Positions 8,613-16,466 are shown, counted from the stretch's first letter. The stretch: DNA of 30,975 nt from JBFMGD01 sp040751775 (GCA_040751775.1 JBFMGD010000031.1:1-30975), one strand, 5' to 3'. Translations and numbers: made by a program. Notes: a model not told the origin generated them from the letters alone.

Positions 8613-9197
8613 TTAAAACATACAGGTGAACGGCTCAAGCGTATCGAACGGCTTCTCTTGTCGCATGGAGATCCAGAAAACCCGGTTCTCCTGGTGGTAA
8701 TAATAGTTATGCGCAAAAGGAGTATCTTTGCCGCTATAACAGGCGTAGTAAATATCACTGCGGCCGTTAGAAAAACACTCTTGGTCGCGGAAATTACGGC
8801 TTTCATTGATCCGCAACTTCATCTTTTCCAAAACCGCCACAGCCTCGCTCTCTTCCCAAAATTCGACGATCCAGAAGATAAGCTCATCGGCGCCGCCTTG
8901 ATAGGTGATGATGGCGGTATTCTTAATCCGGTACTCGGTGCCGAGAAATTTTTCTATCACAGCCACGGCTTTCTCGCCCTGCACCAGTCCGGCAAGGCGG
9001 AGGCCGGCCACCTCCGTGGGGATAGGCTTTTCAGCAACCGTTTGGGCTATTTTATTGTCAATTTCAGTGCTGATGCCGGAAAAATCACCATGGAAAACAA
9101 CCCCGTTGGAGCACGAACAGGCAGCGAAAGCCAGGACGACAACAGCTATGATAACTGCCGGCTTTTTAAAAAAGGAACTCGTCATTTCTGGCAACAT
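8613..9197 (-). CDS. Putative lipoprotein of unknown function
   Basis: A 194-residue protein with a lipoprotein-type leader: charged FFKK, hydrophobic core, then FAACSC, where the first Cys is the likely lipidated residue. It should be exported and membrane-anchored. The rest is a compact soluble domain rich in aromatic and acidic residues, with a cysteine pair late in the sequence (QECFSNG and YYACYSG). I do not recognise a family. The ATG at 9197 has AAGGA 6 nt upstream. A second ATG at 9185 is possible and would give a tighter signal peptide. It lies between aroA and the his promoter on the same strand, about 200 bases after aroA. Confidence 0.72.
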   Translation of the reverse strand: MLPEMTSSFFKKPAVIIAVVVLAFAACSCSNGVVFHGDFSGISTEIDNKIAQTVAEKPIPTEVAGLRLAGLVQGEKAVAVIEKFLGTEYRIKNTAIITYQGGADELIFWIVEFWEESEAVAVLEKMKLRINESRNFRDQECFSNGRSDIYYACYSGKDTPFAHNYYYHQENRVFWISMRQEKPFDTLEPFTCMF

Positions 9198-9278
9198 CTC
9201 ACATCCTTCTCGCTTCAGCGCAACATTATTCAGAAGGCGAAACCTGCCGTCATACAGGCAAATATGCCAATGTTTTCA

Positions 9279-9333
9279 ACGGTTCTTTCATTTCTGAATA
9301 CTGGCTCCTGCATTCTGGCTCCCGAGCAGTTAA
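9279..9333. repeat. Interspersed intergenic repeat, CTGACTCCTGA family, copy 1
   Basis: The + strand reads ACGGTTCTTTCATTTCTGA, then CTGGCTCCTG, CATTCTGGCTCCCGAGCAG and TTAA. It aligns in the same orientation with copies at 12245-12298 and 22025-22072, and has more substitutions than either. It lies between aroA and the lipoprotein gene. No encoded protein is seen. Confidence 0.65.
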
Positions 9334-9399
9334 ACTTAGATTCGACATGCAACCTGGTTAAACCTTTTTTGCTGCAATAATCTAATATTTTAAGCAACC

Positions 9400-10677
9400 T
9401 TAGCTGATCAGTTTCCTTAGAGAAGACAAAAATGTGGGAAAAGAGATATTCACGGCCTCGGCGCCGCGGACGGCTGTCTCACCCCGGGCGGTCAGTCCGG
9501 CTACAGCCAGGGCCATGGCGATACGGTGATCACCTTCACTTTCCACGACCGCCCCTGTCAGCGGTCTGCCTCCATCAATGAGCATACCGTCCGGCCGTTC
9601 AACTATCTTCACCCCTAATTTGGACAGTTCCCGCGCCAGGGAAGCAATCCGATCCGATTCCTTTACCCGCAGCTCCGCGGCATCCTGAATTACGGTCACT
9701 CCCCGGGCATGCGCCGCGGCAACCGCAATCGCGGGGATTTCATCTATTAAGCGGGGGATTAAAGCGCCGCCCACGGTTACGGCATGCAGGGGAGCGCCAC
9801 CTTTAACCAGCAGATCGGCAACCGGCTCCTTTCCCCAATAGCGGCGGTTTTCAACCCGGATCTCCGCCCCCATGGTAAGCAGCAGATCGATGATCCCGCT
9901 GCGTGTGGGATTAATCCCGACATCAAGCAGTTTAATTACCGCTCCGGGGAAGATGCTGCCGGCCACCAGGAAGAAGGCCGCCGCCGAAAGATCGCCGGGC
10001 ACCCTGACCGCGCAGCCTCTTAAAATCTGCCCGCCGTTTATAGAAATCCGGTTTCCCTGCACAATAACCGGCACACCAAACCGTTCCAGCATCAGCTCGG
10101 TATGATTGCGGCTGGCAAACGGCTCTTCGATGGAACTGGTCCCCTCAGTCAGGAGACCGGCCAGAAGCAGGGCCGATTTAACCTGGGCGCTGGCCACCGG
10201 CATCTGATAATGCAGGGGTTTTAAGCTGCCGCCTTTAATCGTCAAAGGCAGGCGGGATCCCGCCCCTTCCACTGCGGCGCCCATACGCCTGAGCGGTTCG
10301 ACCACACGCTCCATGGGGCGCTTGCGAAGCGATTGGTCACCGGTCAGGGTAACACTAAAAGGCTGTGCCGCCAGGATACCCAGCAGCAGCCGCGCCGTAG
10401 TGCCGGAATTGCCCGCGTCCAGGGGGCCGCTTGGTGTAAGATAGACCCCTCCCCGCCCCCGGATAAGCAAATTTTCATCGCGTAAAACATAATTGACACC
10501 CATCTCCTTGAGGCAGTTTAGTGTAGATAGGCAGTCTTCCGCGGCTAAAAAGCCCTCCACTTCGGTAACCCCGCGGGCCAAAGAGCCGATCAGGGCGGCC
10601 CGGTGGGAAATGGATTTATCCCCGGGCATCTTCAACTCGCCTTGTAGTTTGGTCGGCGGAGAAATAATCATGATCAT
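9400..10677 (-). CDS. aroA: 3-phosphoshikimate 1-carboxyvinyltransferase (EPSP synthase)
   Basis: Joins phosphoenolpyruvate to shikimate-3-phosphate, the sixth shikimate step. Conserved blocks include MPGDKSISHRAALIGSLA, LDAGNSGTTARLLLGIL, LTGDQSLRKRPM, SAQVKSALLLAGL and the catalytic LIPRLIDEIPAIAVAAA with RVKESDRI. The sequence is full length, about 425 residues. Start choice is uncertain: GTG at 10689 overlaps the AGGAG site, ATG at 10677 lies at usable spacing, and another ATG follows at 10671. I use 10677. aroC and aroB follow several kb downstream on the same strand. The gene is divergent from the P-loop/Asp23 gene. Confidence 0.95.
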   Translation of the reverse strand: MIMIISPPTKLQGELKMPGDKSISHRAALIGSLARGVTEVEGFLAAEDCLSTLNCLKEMGVNYVLRDENLLIRGRGGVYLTPSGPLDAGNSGTTARLLLGILAAQPFSVTLTGDQSLRKRPMERVVEPLRRMGAAVEGAGSRLPLTIKGGSLKPLHYQMPVASAQVKSALLLAGLLTEGTSSIEEPFASRNHTELMLERFGVPVIVQGNRISINGGQILRGCAVRVPGDLSAAAFFLVAGSIFPGAVIKLLDVGINPTRSGIIDLLLTMGAEIRVENRRYWGKEPVADLLVKGGAPLHAVTVGGALIPRLIDEIPAIAVAAAHARGVTVIQDAAELRVKESDRIASLARELSKLGVKIVERPDGMLIDGGRPLTGAVVESEGDHRIAMALAVAGLTARGETAVRGAEAVNISFPTFLSSLRKLIS

Positions 10678-10699
10678 AGTTTTAGTCACTCCTGTATTT

Positions 10700-10762
10700 T
10701 TACCCGATCAAATGAACTGTGATATAATCACTATTATACAAACACGGCGCCACCCCAGTAAA
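10700..10762. promoter_or_regulatory. Divergent promoter region, aroA / P-loop-Asp23 gene
   Basis: Two TATAAT boxes lie back to back: one on the + strand at 10723-10728 and one on the minus strand at 10738-10733. Their -35 partners are weak: TTACCC at 10700-10705 for +, and TTTACT at 10762-10757 for minus with 18 nt spacing. The interleaved layout suggests the two transcripts compete or share control. This is inference only. Confidence 0.4.
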
Positions 10763-10791
10763 GTGGAAAACGGCAGGTGAAAGATATCCAT

Positions 10792-11640
10792 ATGGAAATA
10801 TACGCCTTGATCGGCCATAGAGGTACCGGCAAAAGCCATCATGCTCCCCTGCTGGCCCACCAGTACCAGATCGAATATATTATTGATGACGGTTTGCTAA
10901 TTAAGGGAAACCAGATTCTGGCCGGACGCTCCGCCAAGCGGGAAAATACCCGTTTCGGAGCGGTAAAACGGGCGCTATTCAATGACCCGGAACACGCTCT
11001 GCAAATCCGGCAGAAGCTGGCTGAAATCAAGCCGACACGGGTTTTAATCCTCGGCACCTCACGCCGCATGGCCCAGGTGATTACCGAGGAGCTGGGGCTT
11101 CCCGAGCCTTCCCGCTACATCCTGATCGAAGAGATCGCTACTCCTGAAGCGATTCAGACCGCTTTGAACGTGAGGGAAAAAGAGAACCGGCACACCATTC
11201 CACTGCCTACTTTTGCCATTAAGAAAGATTTCCCCGGTTATATCATCGACCCGCTGCGCTCTTTCTTCAGTCTCCCGGCGACCCACCCGCAAAAAGTAGC
11301 GGTGGAGCGATCGATCGTCCGCCCGATTTACAGCTCCCTGGGCAATTTTTTTATCGCTGAACATGTAATTGAAACCCTGGTTGCTTATATCGTCTCCCAG
11401 ATACCCGGAGTGTGCAAAACGTTGCGCGTGGCTATTCAAACCAAGGAAAGAAAGGTCACCTTGAAAGTGGATCTGGCCCTGATCCTGGGACAGATCCCGC
11501 AAGGAGACCTCTCCGCCGTATTGATCGAAGCACAGCAGGCTGTAAAAGAGCAAATTGAATACCTGACCGGATTCTACCTGGATCGCGTCAATGTCACCGC
11601 TAAAAAACTCTATCTCGATGGAGAAGAAACCGGAAGCTAG
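10792..11640 (+). CDS. P-loop ATPase fused to Asp23/Gls24-like domain
   Basis: The N-terminus carries a Walker A motif (GHRGTGKS, residues 8-15) followed by a nucleotide-kinase-like region. A beta strand ending LILGTS may be the Walker B area. The C-terminal third (about residues 185-275, from GNFFIAEHVIETLVAYIV to VNVTAKKLYL) resembles the Asp23/Gls24 (DUF322) domain found in Firmicute envelope-stress proteins. I do not recognise an assigned function for the fusion. An in-frame GTG at 10777 lacks a ribosome site, while AGGTGA lies 11 nt before the ATG at 10792, so I chose the ATG (282 residues). Its stop overlaps the convergent oxidoreductase gamma-subunit gene. Confidence 0.85.
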   Translation: MEIYALIGHRGTGKSHHAPLLAHQYQIEYIIDDGLLIKGNQILAGRSAKRENTRFGAVKRALFNDPEHALQIRQKLAEIKPTRVLILGTSRRMAQVITEELGLPEPSRYILIEEIATPEAIQTALNVREKENRHTIPLPTFAIKKDFPGYIIDPLRSFFSLPATHPQKVAVERSIVRPIYSSLGNFFIAEHVIETLVAYIVSQIPGVCKTLRVAIQTKERKVTLKVDLALILGQIPQGDLSAVLIEAQQAVKEQIEYLTGFYLDRVNVTAKKLYLDGEETGS

Positions 11641-12188
11641 CGAGAGTTGATAAACTCCTTTCCTTTTAAGAGCGCCCGCTCAATCGCAGGAACCAAACTG
11701 CCTTTTTCCGGGGGCATAAAAGAACGGGCCAACCCGGCCACGTCCTCCGGCTCAAGCAGCCCGGTATGCGCCAGAAAAGCACCCAGCATCGCCACATTGG
11801 CCATCTTTTCGTCACCGCTCTCTTCAGCGAGCGCCTGGGCCGGGACTAATACCATCTCGATATCTTTTCGCCGGGCAGAGCCGTCCGGGGCCTGGATAAG
11901 CGAGCTGTTCACCATCAGCAGCCCTGACTCCGGCAGAAGGTTTTTGAACTTGTCATAAGCGGGTTCGCTCATCGCGATCACCGCCCGGGGTGACCCGACC
12001 AGCGGCGCCCCGATCTCATCTTCTGAGAGAACAACGGTACAGTTGGCCGCGCCGCCTCTCATTTCAACCCCGTACGCAGGCATCCAGGTTACGTTTAAGC
12101 CCTTCTTCATGGCGCCGTATGCTAGTAAATCGCCCATCAGCAAAACACCCTGTCCTCCGAAACCGGCCATAATTACCGAATATTCCAC
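11637..12188 (-). CDS. 2-oxoacid:ferredoxin oxidoreductase, gamma subunit
   Basis: The gamma subunit of the four-part VOR/KOR-type enzyme that interconverts a 2-oxoacid plus CoA with an acyl-CoA, CO2 and reduced ferredoxin. The N-terminal MAGFGGQGVLLMGDLLAYGA and the VEMRGGAANCTVVLS block are diagnostic. The length of 183 residues is usual. Two GTG codons compete: the one at 12188 has AGGAGG at 7 nt, the one at 12194 at only 1 nt, so I use 12188. It is the last gene of the operon, separated from the TPP subunit by a 107-base gap holding an interspersed repeat. Its stop codon overlaps that of the convergent gene in CTAG. Confidence 0.93.
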   Translation of the reverse strand: MEYSVIMAGFGGQGVLLMGDLLAYGAMKKGLNVTWMPAYGVEMRGGAANCTVVLSEDEIGAPLVGSPRAVIAMSEPAYDKFKNLLPESGLLMVNSSLIQAPDGSARRKDIEMVLVPAQALAEESGDEKMANVAMLGAFLAHTGLLEPEDVAGLARSFMPPEKGSLVPAIERALLKGKEFINSR

Positions 12189-12244
12189 AATCACACCTCC
12201 TAAACGAGATCTGTTCTAAAATCTTGTTACTACCCTCTAAATCG

Positions 12245-12298
12245 CCGGTTCGTTCATTCTGACTCCTGACTTCTGAATGCTTGCTCCTGAGCAGTTTA
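12245..12298. repeat. Interspersed intergenic repeat, CTGACTCCTGA family, copy 2
   Basis: The + strand reads CCGGTTCGTTCATTCTGACT, CCTGACTTCTGAATG, CTTGCTCCTGAGCAGTTTA. It occupies about half of the spacer inside the oxidoreductase operon and, read on the minus strand, begins directly at the stop codon of the TPP subunit gene. Its orientation equals that of the copies at 9279 and 22025. Confidence 0.7.
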
Positions 12299-13045
12299 AA
12301 AATCTTTAAAAGTGCCCAGGGGAAAAACCGGAATCATCTCTTTTTCAAGGCGTATGAGCGATTGGGCGGGACTGAGACGCCAATTCGTGGGGCAGACGGA
12401 AAGAAGCTCAACCAGGGCGAAGCCCTTGTTTTCTATTTGCGCCTGAAATGCCCGGCGCACAGCGCGGCGGGCCTTGCCAATGTGCGCCGGAGTATGACAG
12501 GATACGCGCGCCGAGTAGGCAGTGCCCGGTAAAGAGGCCAGCAGCTCAGCCATGTTCAGGGGAAACCCGTCTCCCCGGGCAACGCGCCCGCCGGGTGTGG
12601 TCGTAGTCTTCTGTCCCGGCAGCGTTGTCGGCGCCATCTGGCCGCCGGTCATTCCGTAGACGCTGTTATTGACAAAAATAACGGTAATACTCTCCTGGCG
12701 GTTGGCCGCGTGAATAATTTCGGCGGTTCCGATGGCCGCCAGATCGCCGTCGCCCTGGTAGGTAAAAACAATTGAATCCGGCTGAGCGCGTTTGATCCCT
12801 GTAGCCACGGCGGGCGCGCGCCCGTGAGGTGACTCACAACAGTCCACGGCCAGGTAATCATATAAGAAAACGCCGCACCCGACACCGATTACCCCGACTG
12901 CGGATGGCGCCAGATTGTAATGATCCAGCGCCTCTGCCGTGAGGCGATGGATCAGCCCGTGGTGACAGCCGGGACAAAAATGAAAGAGATTGTCTTTAAG
13001 CGAGGCGGGCCGTTTGAAGACCGGTTTTACTGCTGCTTCTAACAT
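12296..13045 (-). CDS. 2-oxoacid:ferredoxin oxidoreductase, thiamine pyrophosphate (beta) subunit
   Basis: Binds TPP-Mg and supplies the decarboxylation/carboxylation centre. The Cys motif FCPGCHHG, the GIGVGCGVF-like segment (VIGVGCGVFLYDY), the TPP motif GDGDLAAIGTAEIIHA and NNSVYGMTGGQMAPTT are all intact over 249 residues. These features are typical of 2-oxoglutarate/2-oxoisovalerate-type beta subunits rather than of pyruvate oxidoreductase. The ATG overlaps the alpha-subunit stop by 7 bases, so the two are coupled. Substrate specificity cannot be read reliably from sequence; branched-chain 2-oxoacids are suggested by the VorB-like alpha subunit and the probable leucine T-box. Confidence 0.94.
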   Translation of the reverse strand: MLEAAVKPVFKRPASLKDNLFHFCPGCHHGLIHRLTAEALDHYNLAPSAVGVIGVGCGVFLYDYLAVDCCESPHGRAPAVATGIKRAQPDSIVFTYQGDGDLAAIGTAEIIHAANRQESITVIFVNNSVYGMTGGQMAPTTLPGQKTTTTPGGRVARGDGFPLNMAELLASLPGTAYSARVSCHTPAHIGKARRAVRRAFQAQIENKGFALVELLSVCPTNWRLSPAQSLIRLEKEMIPVFPLGTFKDF

Positions 13046-14109
13046 ACTCTTAACCCCCCCGCGTTTATAATTGCGTCAATTTCCTCTTCGACCTGTTCCG
13101 GAGTCGGCACTTTCCCCCCCGGGTAACCCTTGAAGTAGACTGCCGCCTCACCCCTGCAGGCCAGCCTGATATCGTCGACCATCTGGCCGGTATTCATCTC
13201 CAACACCAGCAGGCGGCCCGCTGCCGCGGCTGCCCGGCGCACTTCCCCTTCGGGAAATGGGAAGAGGGTGATCGGCCTGAGCAGACCCACGTTTTGACCG
13301 CGCCGGCGCAGCCGATCCACCGCGGTTCGCGCGATTCGGGCGCATGACCCGAAAGCGGCTACCACCAGGCTGCAGTGCGGCGGGCAATCAACTTCCACCC
13401 GCACCTCTTTTTCTTTCAGCCGGCTGTATTTCTCAAAGAGCTTCCAGTTATGCACAGTCATCTCGCCGTCTTTTAAATAAAGGGATTTGATTAAGCGGGG
13501 CTCACGGTTCAGCGCCCCTGTCAGCACCCAGGACGGCGGTTCCGGCGGTGCAGCCTCTTCCCTTAATACCACCGGTTCTTTCATCTGTCCCAGGATAGCG
13601 TCACCAAGCACCATCACCGGGTTGCGGTATTGAAAGGCCAATTGAAACGCCTCACCGACCAGGTCGTACATTTCCTGGACAGAGCTCGGGGCCAGGACGA
13701 TCAACCGGTAATCGCCGTGACCGCCCCCGCGCGTGGCCTGGTGATAATCACCCTGGGTTGGAGAAATTCCGCCCAGCCCCGGCCCGCTACGGCTAATATT
13801 AACCACCACGGCCGGCAGTTCCGACCCGGCCAGGTAAGACAACCCTTCCTGCATCAGGGAAATGCCGGGTCCGGAAGAAGAGGTCATGACCAACCTTCCC
13901 GTGGACGCGGCGCCGAGAACCATGTTTATAGCCGCCAGTTCGCTTTCCGCCTGGACGAATACTCCCCCGACCTTGGGCAGTTCCCCGGATAAATACTCGG
14001 GTATATCGTTCTGGGGAGTGATCGGGTAGCCGAAATAATAACGGCATCCGGCGTCTACGGCCCCTCTGGCCAGGGCCACGTTGCCTTTAAGCAGTATTTT
14101 TTCTGTCAA
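13039..14109 (-). CDS. 2-oxoacid:ferredoxin oxidoreductase, alpha subunit (VorB-like)
   Basis: The alpha subunit with the pyrimidine-binding domain of the TPP enzyme. Visible landmarks are KGNVALARGAVDAGCRYYFG, YPITPQNDIPEYL, QAESELAAINMVLGAA, MTSSSGPGISLMQEG, and a C-terminal domain II ending with YFKGYPGGKVPTPEQVEEEI. This resembles the 3-methyl-2-oxobutanoate dehydrogenase VorB group. The start could be GTG at 14118 or TTG at 14109. I prefer the TTG because it begins MTEKILLKGN, like typical family N-termini, and has a purine-rich site 8-11 nt upstream; GTG has very short spacing. Second gene of the operon, about 105 bases after the ferredoxin gene. Confidence 0.93.
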   Translation of the reverse strand: MTEKILLKGNVALARGAVDAGCRYYFGYPITPQNDIPEYLSGELPKVGGVFVQAESELAAINMVLGAASTGRLVMTSSSGPGISLMQEGLSYLAGSELPAVVVNISRSGPGLGGISPTQGDYHQATRGGGHGDYRLIVLAPSSVQEMYDLVGEAFQLAFQYRNPVMVLGDAILGQMKEPVVLREEAAPPEPPSWVLTGALNREPRLIKSLYLKDGEMTVHNWKLFEKYSRLKEKEVRVEVDCPPHCSLVVAAFGSCARIARTAVDRLRRRGQNVGLLRPITLFPFPEGEVRRAAAAAGRLLVLEMNTGQMVDDIRLACRGEAAVYFKGYPGGKVPTPEQVEEEIDAIINAGGLRVC

Positions 14110-14213
14110 ACGGATCACCCTCTCCTTCCAACATTCATTATATGACCTGCTGTTGCAGTTCGTTATAGATAATCAGTTTATTGGAACTGCTGCGGTTTTC
14201 GCTACAGCCTGCC

Positions 14214-14432
14214 TTAGCCGGTTACCCTCACCAGAACCTCCAGCGCAGCATCCGGGCAAACCTCGGCACAGAGGGCGCAACCGGAGCATTCTTTCTCCGG
14301 CGACCAGGCGACAACAGGGTAACCGCTCCGGTTACGCCTGCTGTGATCAATATGCATCGCCGCCTTCCGGCAAACCGTTACGCAATAACCGCAACCTTTA
14401 CATCTTTCAATGTCAACAATAACCAGTTCCAC
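14214..14432 (-). CDS. 2-oxoacid:ferredoxin oxidoreductase, ferredoxin (delta) subunit
   Basis: A 72-residue two-cluster ferredoxin. Motifs are CKGCGYCVTVCRKAA and CSGCALCAEVCPDAA, each supplying ligands for a [4Fe-4S] cluster. It passes electrons between the TPP centre and soluble ferredoxin. The frame is open to 14585, but that upstream part lies in the T-box leader and terminator. GTG at 14432, with GGGGG about 8 nt upstream, starts MELVIVDIERCKGCGYC, a normal N-terminus. It is the first gene after the T-box terminator, so it is the gene immediately under leader control. Confidence 0.92.
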   Translation of the reverse strand: MELVIVDIERCKGCGYCVTVCRKAAMHIDHSRRNRSGYPVVAWSPEKECSGCALCAEVCPDAALEVLVRVTG

Positions 14433-14460
14433 AGCCTCCACCCCCTTTCCAATCCAGGAT

Positions 14461-14503
14461 AAGAAAAACCCCTTCGTCCGAAAAACAAGAGACGAAAGGG
14501 TTT
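14461..14503 (-). terminator. T-box-controlled intrinsic terminator
   Basis: Minus strand AAACCCTTTCGTC (14503-14491) pairs with GACGAAGGGGTTT (14478-14466) across a 12-nt loop and is followed by TTTTTCTT. The 5' arm lies just after the T-box sequence, as expected for the terminator that competes with the antiterminator. Confidence 0.9.
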
Positions 14504-14727
14504 CTTCCGTGGTACCACTCTTATTGCGGCGCTTGACCAGCAAGACGCCGCCTCTCGATTTGCATTTAACGGTTACCCCGTTCACACCTACTTGCGCATA
14601 GCGTTTCAGCGGACGGCTTCCGGAGGAGTTCTACCGGCCAGGAGTGCCGCCTTTTCAGCTTCCGGCGGCTCTCTTAAACACCCATCCCGATATACTGTTT
14701 CCGTTCACAGCCTTTAGATAAATTTAC
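14461..14727 (-). promoter_or_regulatory. T-box riboswitch leader (probable leucine specifier)
   Basis: On the minus strand all main T-box parts can be seen. Stem I has the AGAGAG element (14674-14669), a GC-rich distal hairpin and a specifier region GAACUC, giving the codon CUC (14628-14626), which would be read by tRNA-Leu. A hairpin AACGG-GGTA-ACCGTT follows, then a GGCGGCG/CGCCGC stem, then the T-box itself AGTGGTACCACGG (14519-14507), then a terminator. The UGGU bulge fits a tRNA ending ACCA, as leucine, isoleucine and valine tRNAs do. The T-box class is nearly certain; the leucine reading is by eye and could be wrong if the specifier register differs. It controls the downstream oxidoreductase operon. 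Confidence 0.9.
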
Positions 14728-14732
14728 TCATT

Positions 14733-14761
14733 AATATATTACAACTAGCTTGTTCAGTCAA
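14733..14761 (-). promoter_or_regulatory. Promoter for the T-box leader and oxidoreductase operon
   Basis: TTGACT (14761-14756), 17 nt, TATATT (14738-14733) on the minus strand. Transcription would begin near 14727, directly upstream of stem I. The spacing and hexamers are near the sigma-A consensus. Confidence 0.75.
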
Positions 14762-14782
14762 CACAAATTTTTAGCCGTAACA

Positions 14783-14815
14783 GGTGACAGGGGAGCGGGA
14801 CGTCCCTCTGTCACC
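14783..14815. repeat. Stop-adjacent hairpin repeat, copy A
   Basis: A 33-base inverted repeat with perfect 8-bp arms GGTGACAG and CTGTCACC. It begins immediately after the TAA of the amidohydrolase gene (14818-14816) on the minus strand. No U-run follows, so it is not a standard terminator. Related elements lie at 16467-16500 and 30575-30602. Confidence 0.75.
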
Positions 14816-16381
14816 TTAGACCAATTTCCTGTGTTTCATTATTCCGTCTATCAGCATCCTGCCCAAACCTTTTCCACGGCGGTACTCTTGTCCCGCTAGA
14901 TACAGTTTCTCCACCTTTAGCTGAAGCAAGTTTTGCGGGGCCATATTAAGCGGGTTCTGATTCAGGATTACCATATCGGCCAGCTTGCCCGTTTCAAGGC
15001 TCCCCCGCTGCTGTTCATCAAAAGTGGTCCACGCAATATTATATGTATACATGCGCAGCGCCTGTGCAATACTGACCGCTTGTGCGGGATCCGGCTGATT
15101 ACAGGCCCCGTAAATGCCGGCAATCGGATCCGGTAGGGTCACCGGGCCGTCCGACCCTCCGCTCAGAGGGATACCCATATTAATCATTTTTTTCAGGGGA
15201 GAGCCCTGTTTCGCCCGTTCCCCCAGAATGCTTTCGAGATATTCCGGTGGCTCCAGCGGAGAGATCAAAAATCCCGGTTGAAGGGTTACCCCGATGCCAA
15301 ACCGGGCGATTTTTTCAAGGGTTTGGTCTGAGATCAAGCAAGCATGGATCAAGGTATGTCGGTGGTCCGGCCGGGGACAATCGAGCAAAGCGGCTTCCAG
15401 GGCTTTAACACCCTGCGCTACGGCAGCGTCCCCGATACAATGCAGCTGGATCTGCAGCCCCGCCCGGTTTGCTTTCTTGGCAAAATCAATTACCTGGTCA
15501 TCCTTGTAAAAGAGAATGCCGTAATTTTCCGGGTCATCCGCGTACGGTTCCAGGAGCGCCGCATCCTTCGCTCCAAAACAGCCGTCCAGAGCGCAGGCGA
15601 AACAACCCCCGATACGGGGCAGGCGCCGCCGCAGGACTTTCTCAACATCCATGGTTTGGAAATAGAGCCGGAATTGGATTTGGGATCCTTTGGCCACAAA
15701 CCGCACCATGTCCACATCCATATCCTTGGGAAAACCGACTCCTTCGACCGTATGTACCAGCCCTAGACCATACTCCGCCAGCGAATCCACACCCGCCAGA
15801 ATATTTTTAACAAGGGTTAATACAGGTATTTTCGCTGAAATAAAATCAGTAGCCTGGTAGAACGCTTCATGAAGCAGTTGACCCGACTCTGCATCGAAAC
15901 CCCGCAGTGAGCGAATCTCGGGAGACATTAGATCAATCGCCTTACTGTTGCCCACGGCCGAATGCCCGTCATAGCATACCAGGTAGACCGGACGATCTGC
16001 CAGAAAAGCATCCAACTCGATCCGGGTGATCAGCCGCTTTTCTTTTAGTGTATGCCTGGAGTGTCCAAACCCGAACAGGACGCGCGCTTTGAGGTCGGCA
16101 GCGGCGTAATTTCGAATAATCGGCCCGATCTCGGCGATAGATGAAGCGGTACGTACATCGAAGGTCGCATTAAACAACGCCCAGTTTGAAAAATGAATAT
16201 GTCCGTCCCCGAAGGCGGGCAGCAACGCTTTTTGCTCCAGCTCGATCAACTGAGGATAATTTGCATAAGACGCGGGCAGCTCATTGCCAACAAAGACGAT
16301 CATCCCCCTGTCTTCCACCAAATACTGATAAACCGATGCATTCTGGTCACAAGTGACGATAGCGCCGTGAAATATTTGCAT
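14816..16381 (-). CDS. YtcJ-like metal-dependent amidohydrolase
   Basis: A 521-residue member of the Amidohydro_3 (YtcJ-like) group. The N-terminal beta-sandwich strand GAIVTCD, the metal motif LLPAFGDGHIHF (HxH), the later LHCIGDAAV histidine, the LIHACLIS region and SGGSDGPVT with the terminal catalytic Asp are visible. The C-terminus has the usual GSLETGKLADMVILNQNP. These enzymes hydrolyse amide or related C-N bonds, and the substrate is generally unknown. The ATG at 16381 has GGAGGG 6 nt upstream. It is a single gene between fdhD and the T-box operon on the same strand, and its stop abuts a hairpin repeat. Confidence 0.88.
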   Translation of the reverse strand: MQIFHGAIVTCDQNASVYQYLVEDRGMIVFVGNELPASYANYPQLIELEQKALLPAFGDGHIHFSNWALFNATFDVRTASSIAEIGPIIRNYAAADLKARVLFGFGHSRHTLKEKRLITRIELDAFLADRPVYLVCYDGHSAVGNSKAIDLMSPEIRSLRGFDAESGQLLHEAFYQATDFISAKIPVLTLVKNILAGVDSLAEYGLGLVHTVEGVGFPKDMDVDMVRFVAKGSQIQFRLYFQTMDVEKVLRRRLPRIGGCFACALDGCFGAKDAALLEPYADDPENYGILFYKDDQVIDFAKKANRAGLQIQLHCIGDAAVAQGVKALEAALLDCPRPDHRHTLIHACLISDQTLEKIARFGIGVTLQPGFLISPLEPPEYLESILGERAKQGSPLKKMINMGIPLSGGSDGPVTLPDPIAGIYGACNQPDPAQAVSIAQALRMYTYNIAWTTFDEQQRGSLETGKLADMVILNQNPLNMAPQNLLQLKVEKLYLAGQEYRRGKGLGRMLIDGIMKHRKLV

Positions 16382-16466
16382 GGTTTTCCCTCCCCCTTGA
16401 ATATCTAACTGTTTTCTTGGTCACTAAAGCGCTCGCTCCGCTGTTATCGGGAAGGGGTTGCATTGA

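Noticed and set aside
14433..14585. Extended ferredoxin frame reaching into 14585
   Set aside because: This part is the T-box and its terminator, not coding; the conserved protein begins at GTG 14432.
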